From Dichetophora obliterata (lineage: Eukaryota > Arthropoda > Insecta > Diptera > Sciomyzidae), in contig OY986440.1 of the NCBI GenBank assembly GCA_963920525.1, positions 744,001 to 808,000 on the forward strand: DNA of 64,000 bases, read 5' to 3'. Positions 1 through 12,067 of the stretch are shown here, in pieces (position 1 is the stretch's first letter; each line of letters begins with the position of its first letter). The notes under the pieces were generated by a model. The model saw only the letters and a program-made list of their open reading frames with translations. It was not told where the DNA came from and searched no databases. Position numbers and translations under genes: made by a program.

Positions 1-987
1 TGAAAATCAAAGTTTGGTCTTTCGATGCAAATATCTCCGCTGTCCATTAATATATTTCATTCAAATTTTTTTTGTTCAAAAGTTCAATAAAATCACTTCA
101 CAAAAATAGGTTGAACTGTACCGTTAAGTCAGTGTATATATGTGTCATGATTATGTCAAAAAAAGGTCCAAAATATTGACTTTTTACTCAAAAAATGACT
201 CAAAAATTGTTGTTGTTGTAAAAACGAAATCAATTAAAAATTGCACATCTGGCTACCTTTCATATGACATAGCATTTACTTGCAAAAATTCTTCCAGCTA
301 AGCGCAAAAATTATTTTACTGTTTTTGTCATCAAAACAACAAGGGTACCCCCTTTGATTTTTTTCGCGAAATTTATTTTTTCCAAAATGTTGTTTTTATA
401 TTTTTTACAAAAAAGTCAAGTCTCAAAAATAATTTATGTGAAAAAATTAATGGCTAAAAATCTATTTTTCATACCAGACTATTAATAAAACTTAGTTTTG
501 TGTTAAAATTCTCTATATAGTTTGAACGTCCCCATATAACTCTAAGAATGCAGTTGTGTGTCTAAAGTAATTACGAACATTTTGGATTATACAAAATTTT
601 CTTTATAGTGATCATCTACTTATATTTCATATGACATAGCATTTATTTGCAAAAATTCTTCCAGCTAAGCGCAAAAATTATTTTACTGTTTTTGTCATCA
701 AAACAACAAGGGTACCCCCTTTGATTTTTTTCGCGAAATTTATTTTTTCCAAAATGTTGTTTTTATATTTTTAAAAAAAAAATTCAAGTCTCAAAAATAA
801 TTTATGTGAAAAAATTAACCCAATATCTCTTTCCAATCAAAAGTTATGGCTAAAAATCTATTTTTTCATACAACTGACTATCTATAGTAATAAAACTCAT
901 TTTCTGTTTGTTTGTTTGTTTGTTTGTTTGGCCTTTATACAAATCTAAACGGCTCAATGGATTTGTCTCAAACTAGGTATACATATT
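1..987 (+). repeat. Partial unit at left edge: A(part)-B-C-D2-B'-C-D1
   Basis: The window opens inside the core of A at TGAAAATCAAAGTTTGG. A full B, C and D2 follow, then D2 runs into a B' at about 627, a second C and a D1 with six TTTG repeats (about 904-929). This unit carries GTGTCATGATT, while most others read GTTTCATGATT. The array evidently continues to the left. Confidence 0.85.
627..660 (+). other. D2-to-B' junction (reference copy)
   Basis: CATCTACTTATAT of D2 is joined to TTCATATGACATAGC, entering B after its first dozen bases. The two parents share TTTCATATGAC-like sequence around the joint. Further copies are at about 1,859, 3,993, 6,129, 7,379 and 9,382. None occurs right of 9.4 kb. 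Downstream, B' has CATTTATTTGC instead of the usual CATTTACTTGC. Confidence 0.8.
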
Positions 988-2239
988 AAGTACATCCCAA
1001 CTTAAAATGTTACATACTTAGTTTTTGCCACGCCCCCTCTGAAATTTTTCAACTAACGGTAATTTCGTTATTATAAAACTTTTTACTATAGGAGATTTTT
1101 TTTGTATTTAATTTTAAAAAATTTTTGTTACTTTGACATCAAAAACATTCACATATCTTCAAAATTGGAGAAATTTTCAGTATAACGACTTTTTCATAAA
1201 ACATCGTTGCCTAAGAACGAGAAAAAAACGACATGAAAATCAAAGTTTGGTCTTTCGATGCAAATATCTCCGCTGTCCATTAATATATTTCATTCAAATT
1301 TTTTTTGTTCAAAAGTTCAATAAAATCACTTCACAAAAATAGGTTGAACTGTACCGTTAAGTCAGTGTATATATGTTTCATGATTATGTCAAAAAAGGTC
1401 CAAAATATTGACTTTTTACTCAAAAAATGACTCAAAAATTGTTGTTGTTGTAAAAACGAAATCAATTAAAAATTGCACATCTGGCTACCTTTCATATGAC
1501 ATAGCATTTACTTGCAAAAATTCTTCCAGCTAAGCGCAAAAATTATTTTACTGTTTTTGTCATCAAAACAACAAGGGTACCCCCTTTGATTTTTTTCGCG
1601 AAATTTATTTTTTCCAAAATGTTGTTTTTATATTTTTTAAAAAAAATTCAAGTCTCAAAAATAATTTATGTGAAAAAATTAATGGCTAAAAATCTATTTT
1701 TCATACCAGACTATTAATAAAACTTAGTTTTGTGTTAAAATTCTCTATATAGTTTGAACGTCCCCATATATCTCTAAGAATGCAGTTGTGTGTCTAAAGT
1801 AATTACGAACATTTTGGATTATACAAAATTTTCTTTATAGTGATCATCTACTTATATTTCATATGACATAGCATTTATTTGCAAAAATTCTTCCAGCTAA
1901 GCGCAAAAATTATTTTACTGTTTTTGTCATCAAAACAACAAGGGTACCCCCTTTGATTTTTTTCGCGAAATTTATTTTTTCCAAAATGTTGTTTTTATAT
2001 TTTTTACAAAAAAGTCAAGTCTCAAAAATAATTTATGTGAAAAAATTAATGGCTAAAAATCTATTTTTCATACCAGACTATTAATAAAACTTAGTTTTGT
2101 GTTAAAATTCTCTATATAGTTTGAACGTCCCCATATATCTCTAAGAATGCAGTTGTGTGTCTAAAGTAATTACGAACATTTTGGATTATACAAAATTTTC
2201 TTTATAGTGATCATCTACTTATATTCATCTACTTATATT
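988..2239 (+). repeat. Double-D2 unit (A-B-C-D2-B'-C-D2-bridge, about 1.25 kb)
   Basis: A starts at 988 directly after D1. The first D2 exits into B' at 1,859. The second D2 exits through the doubled CATCTACTTATATT at 2,212-2,239 into the next A. The unit has the ACTATAGGAG form of A, so it resembles but does not match the double-D2 units of the following higher-order repeat, which read ATCGGCG. Confidence 0.85.
2212..2239 (+). repeat. Doubled CATCTACTTATATT bridge (reference copy)
   Basis: D2 leads to the next A through two tandem copies of the 14-mer CATCTACTTATATT. The same bridge is at 3,097, 4,347, 5,231, 6,482, 8,592, 10,596, 22,306, 25,744 and 31,960. One copy of the 14-mer, less its last bases, also stands at each D2-to-B' exit, so the doubled form is probably a small tandem duplication at the joint with A. 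Confidence 0.83.
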
Positions 2240-4374
2240 AAGTACATCCCAACTTAAAATGTTACATACTTAGTTTTTGCCACGCCCCCTCTGAAATTTT
2301 TCAACTAACGGTAATTTCGTTATTATAAAACTTTTTACTATAGGAGATTTTTTTGTATTTAATTTTAAAAAATTTTTGTTATTTTGACATCAAAAACATT
2401 CACATATCTTCAAAATTGGAGAAATTTTCAGTATAACGACTTTTTCATAAAACATCGTTGCCTAAGAACGAGAAAAAAACGACATGAAAATCAAAGTTTG
2501 GTCTTTCGATGCAAATATCTCCGCTGTCCATTAATATATTTCATTCAAATTTTTTTTGTTCAAAAGTTCAATAAAATCACTTCACAAAAATAGGTTGAAC
2601 TGTACCGTTAAGTCAGTGTATATATGTTTTATGATTATGTCAAAAAAGGTCCAAAATATTGACTTTTTACTCAAAAAATGACTCAAAAATTGTTGTTGTT
2701 GTAAAAACGAAATCAATTAAAAATTGCACATCTGGCTACCTTTCATATGACATAGCATTTACTTGCAAAAATTCTTCCAGCTAAGCGCAAAAATTATTTT
2801 ACTGTTTTTGTCATCAAAACAACAAGGGTACCCCCTTTGATTTTTTTCGCGAAATTTATTTTTTCCAAAATGTTGTTTTTATATTTTTTACAAAAAAGTC
2901 AAGTCTCAAAAATAATTTATGTGAAAAAATTAATGGCTAAAAATCTATTTTTCATACCAGACTATTAATAAAACTTAGTTTTGTGTTAAAATTCTCTATA
3001 TAGTTTGAACGTCCCCATATATCTCTAAGAATGCAGTTGTGTGTCTAAAGTAATTACGAACATTTTGGATTATACAAAATTTTCTTTATAGTGATCATCT
3101 ACTTATATTCATCTACTTATATTAAGTACATCCCAACTTAAAATGTTACATACTTAGTTTTTGCCACGCCCCCTCTGAAATTTTTCAACTAACGGTAATT
3201 TCGTTATTATAAAACTTTTTATTATCGGCGATTTTTTTGTATTTAATTTTAAAAAATTTTTGTTATTTTGACATCAAAAACATTCACATATCTTCAAAAT
3301 TGGAGAAATTTTCAGTATAACGACTTTTTCATAAAACATCGTTGCCTAAGAACGAGAAAAAAACGACATGAAAATCAAAGTTTGGTCTTTCGATGCAAAT
3401 ATCTCCGCTGTCCATTAATATATTTCATTCAAATTTTTTTTGTTCAAAAGTTCAATAAAATCACTTCACAAAAATAGGTTGAACTGTACCGTTAAGTCAG
3501 TGTATATATGTTTTATGATTATGTCAAAAAAGGTCCAAAATATTGACTTTTTACTCAAAAAATGACTCAAAAATTGTTGTTGTTGTAAAAACGAAATCAA
3601 TTAAAAATTGCACATCTGGCTACCTTTCATATAACATAGCATTTACTTGCAAAAATTCTTCCAGCTAAGCGCAAAAATTATTTTACTGTTTTTGTCATCA
3701 AAACAACAAGGGTACCCCCTTTGATTTTTTTCGCGAAATTTATTTTTTCCAAAATGTTGTTTTTATATTTTTTACAAAAAAGTCAAGTCTCAAAAATAAT
3801 TTATGTGAAAAAATTAATGGCTAAAAATCTATTTTTCATACCAGACTATTAATAAAACTTAGTTTTGTGTTAAAATTCTCTATATAGTTTGAACGTCCCC
3901 ATATATCTCTAAGAATGCAGTTGTGTGTCTAAAGTAATTACGAACATTTTGGATTATACAAAATTTTCTTTATAGTGATCATCTACTTATATTTCATATG
4001 ACATAGCATTTATTTGCAAAAATTCTTCCAGCTAAGCGCAAAAATTATTTTACTGTTTTTGTCATCAAAACAACAAGGGTACCCCCTTTGATTTTTTTCG
4101 CGAAATTTATTTTTTCCAAAATGTTGTTTTTATATTTTTTACAAAAAAGTCAAGTCTCAAAAATAATTTATGTGAAAAAATTAATGGCTAAAAATCTATT
4201 TTTCATACCAGACTATTAATAAAACTTAGTTTTGTGTTAAAATTCTCTATATAGTTTGAACGTCCCCATATATCTCTAAGAATGCAGTTGTGTGTCTAAA
4301 GTAATTACGAACATTTTGGATTATACAAAATTTTCTTTATAGTGATCATCTACTTATATTCATCTACTTATATT
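2240..4374 (+). repeat. 2,135-bp higher-order repeat, copy 1
   Basis: This two-unit repeat is [A-B-C-D2-bridge] 2,240-3,124 followed by [A-B-C-D2-B'-C-D2-bridge] 3,125-4,374. The first unit reads ACTATAGGAG and CATATGACATAG; the second reads ATTATCGGCG and CATATAACATAG. Bridges are at 3,097 and 4,347, and B' is at 3,993. Matching positions recur 2,135 bp later (open-frame starts at 2,384/4,519 and 3,268/5,403). Confidence 0.88.
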
Positions 4375-6509
4375 AAGTACATCCCAACTTAAAATGTTAC
4401 ATACTTAGTTTTTGCCACGCCCCCTCTGAAATTTTTCAACTAACGGTAATTTCGTTATTATAAAACTTTTTACTATAGGAGATTTTTTTGTATTTAATTT
4501 TAAAAAATTTTTGTTATTTTGACATCAAAAACATTCACATATCTTCAAAATTGGAGAAATTTTCAGTATAACGACTTTTTCATAAAACATCGTTGCCTAA
4601 GAACGAGAAAAAAACGACATGAAAATCAAAGTTTGGTCTTTCGATGCAAATATCTCCGCTGTCCATTAATATATTTCATTCAAATTTTTTTTGTTCAAAA
4701 GTTCAATAAAATCACTTCACAAAAATAGGTTGAACTGTACCGTTAAGTCAGTGTATATATGTTTTATGATTATGTCAAAAAAGGTCCAAAATATTGACTT
4801 TTTACTCAAAAAATGACTCAAAAATTGTTGTTGTTGTAAAAACGAAATCAATTAAAAATTGCACATCTGGCTACCTTTCATATGACATAGCATTTACTTG
4901 CAAAAATTCTTCCAGCTAAGCGCAAAAATTATTTTACTGTTTTTGTCATCAAAACAACAAGGGTACCCCCTTTGATTTTTTTCGCGAAATTTATTTTTTC
5001 CAAAATGTTGTTTTTATATTTTTTACAAAAAAGTCAAGTCTCAAAAATAATTTATGTGAAAAAATTAATGGCTAAAAATCTATTTTTCATACCAGACTAT
5101 TAATAAAACTTAGTTTTGTGTTAAAATTCTCTATATAGTTTGAACGTCCCCATATATCTCTAAGAATGCAGTTGTGTGTCTAAAGTAATTACGAACATTT
5201 TGGATTATACAAAATTTTCTTTATAGTGATCATCTACTTATATTCATCTACTTATATTAAGTACATCCCAACTTAAAATGTTACATACTTAGTTTTTGCC
5301 ACGCCCCCTCTGAAATTTTTCAACTAACGGTAATTTCGTTATTATAAAACTTTTTACTATCGGCGATTTTTTTGTATTTAATTTTAAAAAATTTTTGTTA
5401 TTTTGACATCAAAAACATTCACATATCTTCAAAATTGGAGAAATTTTCAGTATAACGACTTTTTCATAAAACATCGTTGCCTAAGAACGAGAAAAAAACG
5501 ACATGAAAATCAAAGTTTGGTCTTTCGATGCAAATATCTCCGCTGTCCATTAATATATTTCATTCAAATTTTTTTTGTTCAAAAGTTCAATAAAATCACT
5601 TCACAAAAATAGGTTGAACTGTACCGTTAAGTCAGTGTATATATGTTTTATGATTATGTCAAAAAAGGTCCAAAATATTGACTTTTTACTCAAAAAATGA
5701 CTCAAAAATTGTTGTTGTTGTAAAAACGAAATCAATTAAAAATTGCACATCTGGCTACCTTTCATATAACATAGCATTTACTTGCAAAAATTCTTCCAGC
5801 TAAGCGCAAAAATTATTTTACTGTTTTTGTCATCAAAACAACAAGGGTACCCCCTTTGATTTTTTTCGCGAAATTTATTTTTTCCAAAATGTTGTTTTTA
5901 TATTTTTTACAAAAAAGTCAAGTCTCAAAAATAATTTATGTGAAAAAATTAATGGCTAAAAATCTATTTTTCATACCAGACTATTAATAAAACTTAGTTT
6001 TGTGTTAAAATTCTCTATATAGTTTGAACGTCCCCATATATCTCTAAGAATGCAGTTGTGTGTCTAAAGTAATTACGAACATTTTGGATTATACAAAATT
6101 TTCTTTATAGTGATCATCTACTTATATTTCATATGACATAGCATTTATTTGCAAAAATTCTTCCAGCTAAGCGCAAAAATTATTTTACTGTTTTTGTCAT
6201 CAAAACAACAAGGGTACCCCCTTTGATTTTTTTCGCGAAATTTATTTTTTCCAAAATGTTGTTTTTATATTTTTTACAAAAAAGTCAAGTCTCAAAAATA
6301 ATTTATGTGAAAAAATTAATGGCTAAAAATCTATTTTTCATACCAGACTATTAATAAAACTTAGTTTTGTGTTAAAATTCTCTATATAGTTTGAACGTCC
6401 CCATATATCTCTAAGAATGCAGTTGTGTGTCTAAAGTAATTACGAACATTTTGGATTATACAAAATTTTCTTTATAGTGATCATCTACTTATATTCATCT
6501 ACTTATATT
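4375..6509 (+). repeat. 2,135-bp higher-order repeat, copy 2
   Basis: This copy has the same order and the same diagnostic bases as the preceding copy: ACTATAGGAG in the first unit (4,375-5,258), and ACTATCGGCG plus CATATAACATAG in the second (5,259-6,509). Bridges lie at 5,231 and 6,482, and B' is at 6,129. The pattern breaks in the next unit, which starts as a third copy (ATAGGAG) but ends in D1. Confidence 0.88.
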
Positions 6510-9500
6510 AAGTACATCCCAACTTAAAATGTTACATACTTAGTTTTTGCCACGCCCCCTCTGAAATTTTTCAACTAACGGTAATTTCGTTATTATAAAA
6601 CTTTTTACTATAGGAGATTTTTTGTATTTAATTTTAAAAAATTTTTGTTATTTTGACATCAAAAACATTCACATATCTTCAAAATTGGAGAAATTTTCAG
6701 TATAACGACTTTTTCATAAAACATCGTTGCCTAAGAACGAGAAAAAAACGACATGAAAATCAAAGTTTGGTCTTTCGATGCAAATATCTCCGCTGTCCAT
6801 TAATATATTTCATTCAAATTTTTTTTGTTCAAAAGTTCAATAAAATCACTTCACAAAAATAGGTTGAACTGTACCGTTAAGTCAGTGTATATATGTTTTA
6901 TGATTATGTCAAAAAAGGTCCAAAATATTGACTTTTTACTCAAAAAATGACTCAAAAATTGTTGTTGTTGTAAAAACGAAATCAATTAAAAATTGCACAT
7001 CTGGCTACCTTTCATATGACATAGCATTTACTTGCAAAAATTCTTCCAGCTAAGCGCAAAAATTATTTTACTGTTTTTGTCATCAAAACAACAAGGGTAC
7101 CCCCTTTGATTTTTTTCGCGAAATTTATTTTTTCCAAAATGTTGTTTTTATATTTTTTACAAAAAATTCAAGTCTCAAAAATAATTTATGTGAAAAAATT
7201 AATGGCTAAAAATCTATTTTTCATACCAGACTATTAATAAAACTTAGTTTTGTGTTAAAATTCTCTATATAGTTTGAACGTCCCCATATATCTCTAAGAA
7301 TGCAGTTGTGTGTCTAAAGTAATTACGAACATTTTGGATTATACAAAATTTTCTTTATAGTGATCATCTACTTATATTTCATATGACATAGCATTTATTT
7401 GTAAAAATTCTTCCAGCTAAGCGCAAAAATTATTTTACTGTTTTTGTCATCAAAACAACAAGGGTACCCCCTTTGATTTTTTTCGCGAAATTTATTTTTT
7501 CCAAAATGTTGTTTTTATATTTTTTAAAAAAAATTCAAGTCTCAAAAATAATTTATGTGAAAAAATTAACCCAATATCTCTTTCCAATCAAAAGTTATGG
7601 CTAAAAATCTATTTTTTCATACAACTGACTATCTATAGTAATAAAACTCATTTTCTGTTTGTTTGTTTGTTTGTTTGGCCTTTATACAAATGTAAACGGC
7701 TCAATGGATTTCTCTCAAACTAGGTATACATATTAAGTACATCCCAACTTAAAATGTTACATACTTAGTTTTTGCCACGCCCCCTCTGAAATTTTTCAAC
7801 TAACGGTAATTTCGTTATTATAAAACTTTTTAGTATCGGAGATTTTTTTGTATTTAATTTTAAAAAAATTTTTGTTACTTTGACATCAAAAACATTCACA
7901 TATCTTCAAAATTGGAGAAATTTTCAGTATAACGACTTTTTCATAAAACATCGTTGCCTAAGAACGAGAAAAAAACGACATGAAAATCAAAGTTTGGTCT
8001 TTCGATGCAAATATCTCCGCTGTCCATTAATATATTTCATTCAAATTTTTTTTGTTCAAAAGTTCAATAAAATCACTTCACAAAAATAGGTTGAACTGTA
8101 CCGTTAAGTCAGTGTATATATGTTTCATGATTATGTCAAAAAAGGTCCAAAATATTGACTTTTTACTCAAAAAATGACTCAAAAATTGTTGTTGTTGTAA
8201 AAACGAAATCAATTAAAAATTGCACATCTGGCTACCTTTCATATAACATAGCATTTACTTGCAAAAATTCTTCCAGCTAAGCGCAAAAATTATTTTACTG
8301 TTTTTGTCATCAAAACAACAAGGGTACCCCCTTTGATTTTTTTCGCGAAATTTATTTTTTCCAAAATGTTGTTTTTATATTTTTTACAAAAAAGTCAAGT
8401 CTCAAAAATAATTTATGTGAAAAAATTAATGGCTAAAAATCTATTTTTCATACCAGACTATTAATAAAACTTAGTTTTGTGTTAAAATTCTCTATATATT
8501 TTGAACGTCCCCATATATCTCTAAGAATGCAGTTGTGTGTCTAAAGTAATTACGAACATTTTGGATTATACAAAATTTTCTTTATAGTGATCATCTACTT
8601 ATATTCATCTACTTATATTAAGTACATCCCAACTTAAAATGTTACATACTTAGTTTTTGCCACGCCCCCTCTGAAATTTTTCAACTAACGGTAATTTCGT
8701 TATTATAAAACTTTTTTCTATCGGAGATTTTTTTGTATTTAATTTTAAAAAATTTTTGTTACTTTGATGCAAATTCTTTCGATGCAAATATCTCCGCTGT
8801 CCATTAATATATTTCATTCAAATTTTTTTTGTTCAAAAGTTCAATAAAATTACTTCACAAAAATAGGTTGAACTGTACCGTTAAGTCAGTGTATATATGT
8901 TTCATGATTATGTCAAAAAAGGTCCAAAATATTGACTTTTTACTCAAAAAATGACTCAAAAATTGTTGTTGTTGTAAAAACGAAATCAATTAAAAATTGC
9001 ACATCTGGCTACCTTTCATATGACATAGCATTTACTTGCAAAAATTCTTCCAGCTAAGCGCAAAAATTATTTTACTGTTTTTGTCATCAAAACAACAAGG
9101 GTACCCCCTTTGATTTTTTTCGCGAAATTTATTTTTTCCAAAATGTTGTTTTTATATTTTTTACAAAAAAGTCAAGTCTCAAAAATAATTTATGTGAATA
9201 AATTAATGGCTAAAAATCTATTTTTCATACCAGACTATTAATAAAACTTAGTTTTGTGTTAAAATTCTCTATATAGTTTGAACGTCCCCATATATCTCTA
9301 AGAATGCAGTTGTGTGTCTAAAGTAATTACGAACATTTTGGATTTTACAAAATTTTCTTTATAGTGATCATCTACTTATATTTCATATGACATAGCATTT
9401 ATTTGCAAAAATTCTTCCAGCTAAGCGCAAAAATTATTTTACTGTTTTTGTCATCAAAACAACAAGGGTACCCCCTTTGATTTTTTTCGCGAAATTTATT

Positions 9501-9738
9501 TTTTCCAAAATGTTGTTTTTATATTTTTTAAAAAAAATTCAAGTCTCAAAAATAATTTATGTGAAAAAATTAACCCAATATCTCTTTCCAATCAAAAGTT
9601 ATGGCTAAAAATCTATTTTTTCATACAACTGACTATCTATAGTAATAAAACTCATTTTCTGTTTGTTTGTTTGTTTGTTTGGCCTTTATACAAATGTAAA
9701 CGGCTCAATGGATTTCTCTCAAACTAGGTATACATATT
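6510..9738 (+). repeat. Mixed D2/B'/D1 units with one deleted core
   Basis: 6,510-7,734 is A-B-C-D2-B'-C-D1 (B' at 7,379). 7,735-9,738 is A-B-C-D2-bridge (8,592), then an A that has lost about 115 bp of core at 8,768, then B-C-D2-B' (about 9,382)-C-D1. Both D1 copies here read CAAATGTAAACGG instead of CAAATCTAAACGG, which marks them as close relatives about 2 kb apart. Confidence 0.82.
8768..8774 (+). other. Core deletion with 7-bp templated insertion
   Basis: The sequence goes from TTACTTTGA straight to TCTTTCGATGCAAATATC, skipping about 115 bp of the core. Between them lies TGCAAAT, a copy of seven bases found just downstream (GATGCAAATATC). This is the form expected from end joining with local template copying. 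It is unique in the window. Confidence 0.75.
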
Positions 9739-12067
9739 AAGTACATCCCAACTTAAAATGTTACATACTTAGTTTTTGCCACGCCCCCTCTGAAATTTTT
9801 CAACTAACGGTAATTTCGTTATTATAAAACTTTTTAGTATCGGAGATTTTTTTGTATTTAATTTAAAAGAAATTTTTGTTACTTTGACATCAAAAACATT
9901 CACATATCTTCAAAATTGGAGAAATTTTCAGTATAACGACTTTTTCATAAAACATCGTTGCCTAAGAACGAGAAAAAAACGACATGAAAATCAAAGTTTG
10001 GTCTTTCGATGCAAATATCTCCGCTGTCCATTAATATATTTCATTCAAATTTTTTTTGTTCAAAAGTTCAATAAAATCACTTCACAAAAATAGGTTGAAC
10101 TGTACCGTTAAGTCAGTGTATATATGTTTCATGATTATGTCAAAAAAGGTCCAAAATATTGACTTTTTACTCAAAAAATGACTCAAAAATTGTTGTTGTT
10201 GTAAAAACGAAATCAATTAAAAATTGCACATCTGGCTACCTTTCATATGACATAGCATTTACTTGCAAAAATTCTTCCAGCTAAGCGCAAAAATTATTTT
10301 ACTGTTTTTGTCATCAAAACAACAAGGGTACCCCCTTTGATTTTTTTCGCGAAATTTATTTTTTCCAAAATGTTGTTTTTATATTTTTTAAAAAAAATTC
10401 AAGTCTCAAAAATAATTTATGTGAAAAAATTAATGGCTAAAAATCTATTTTTCATACCAGACTATTAATAAAACTTAGTTTTGTGTTAAAATTCTCTATA
10501 TAGTTTGAACGTCCCCATATATCTCTAAGAATGCAGTTGTGTGTCTAAAGTAATTACGAACATTTTGGATTATACAAAATTTTCTTTATAGTGATCATCT
10601 ACTTATATTCATCTACTTATATTAAGTACATCCCAACTTAAAATGTTACATACTTAGTTTTTGCCACGCCCCCTCTGAAATTTTTCAACTAACGGTAATT
10701 TCGTTATTATAAAACTTTTTACGATCGGCGATTTTTTTGTATTTAATTTTAAAAAATTTTTGTTATTTTGACATCAAAAACATTCACATATCTTCAAAAT
10801 TGGAGAAATTTTCAGTATAACGACTTTTTCATAAAACATCGTTGCCTAAGAACGAGAAAAAAACGACATGAAAATCAAAGTTTGGTCTTTCGATGCAAAT
10901 ATCTCCGCTGTCCATTAATATATTTCATTCAAATTTTTTTTGTTCAAAAGTTCAATAAAATCACTTCACAAAAATAGGTTGAACTGTACCGTTAAGTCAG
11001 TGTATATATGTTTCATGATTATGTCAAAAAAGGTCCAAAATATTGACTTTTTACTCAAAAAATGACTCAAAAATTGTTGTTGTTGTAAAAACGAAATCAA
11101 TTAAAAATTGCACATCTGGCTACCTTTCATATGACATAGCATTTACTTGCAAAAATTCTTCCAGCTAAGCGCAAAAATTATTTTACTGTTTTTGTCATCA
11201 AAACAACAAGGGTACCCCCTTTGATTTTTTTCGCGAAATTTATTTTTTCCAAAATGTTGTTTTTATATTTTTTACAAAAAAGTGAAGTCTCAAAAATAAT
11301 TTATGTGAAAAAATTAATGGCTAAAAATCTATTTTTCATACCAGACTATTAATAAAACTTAGTTTTGTGTTAAAATTCTCTATATAGTTTGAACGTCCCC
11401 ATATATCTCTAAGAATGCAGTTGTGTGTCTAAAGTAATTACGAACATTTTGGATTATACAAAATTTTCTTTATAGTGATCATCAAAATTGGAGAAATTTT
11501 CAGTATAACGACTTTTTCATAAAACATCGTTGCCTAAGAACGAGAAAAAAACGACATGAAAATCAAAGTTTGGTCTTTCGATGCAAATATCTCCGCTGTC
11601 CATTAATATATTTCATTCAAATTTTTTTTGTTCAAAAGTTCAATAAAATCACTTCACAAAAATAGGTTGAACTGTACCGTTAAGTCAGTGTATATATGTT
11701 TCATGATTATGTCAAAAAAGGTCCAAAATATTGACTTTTTACTCAAAAAATGACTCAAAAATTGTTGTTGTTGTAAAAACGAAATCAATTAAAAATTGCA
11801 CATCTGGCTACCTTTCATATGACATAGCATTTACTTGCAAAAATTCTTCCAGCTAAGCGCAAAAATTATTTTACTGTTTTTGTCATCAAAACAACAAGGG
11901 TACCCCCTTTGATTTTTTTCGCGAAATTTATTTTTTCCAAAATGTTGTTTTTATATTTTTTAAAAAAAATTCAAGTCTCAAAAATAATTTATGTGAAAAA
12001 ATTAACCCAATATCTCTTTCCAATCAAAAGTTATGGCTAAAAATCTATTTTTTCATACAACTGACTA
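9739..12067 (+). repeat. Bridged unit, direct unit and transition into the 4.6-kb HOR
   Basis: A-B-C-D2-bridge (10,596) is followed by an A reading ACGATCGGCG, B, C (with AAAAAAGTGAAGTC, a private change) and D2, which joins the core directly at 11,484. That is the leftmost direct junction in the window. The unit then ends in a D1 whose TCTATAG at 12,068 is the start of the next block. Confidence 0.82.

Noticed and set aside
1133..1342. Conserved 69-codon open frame repeated in most units (starts at 1,133, 2,384, 3,268 and onwards)
   Set aside because: It begins at TTG with no ATG in frame. Direct units lose its first codons. Observed changes among copies (L to F, L to H, S to N, Q to K, R to G, S to L, plus frame-breaking and stop-making copies at about 20,990 and 51,510) are mostly amino-acid-changing. 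It stays open because the array is homogenised. No domain is recognisable.
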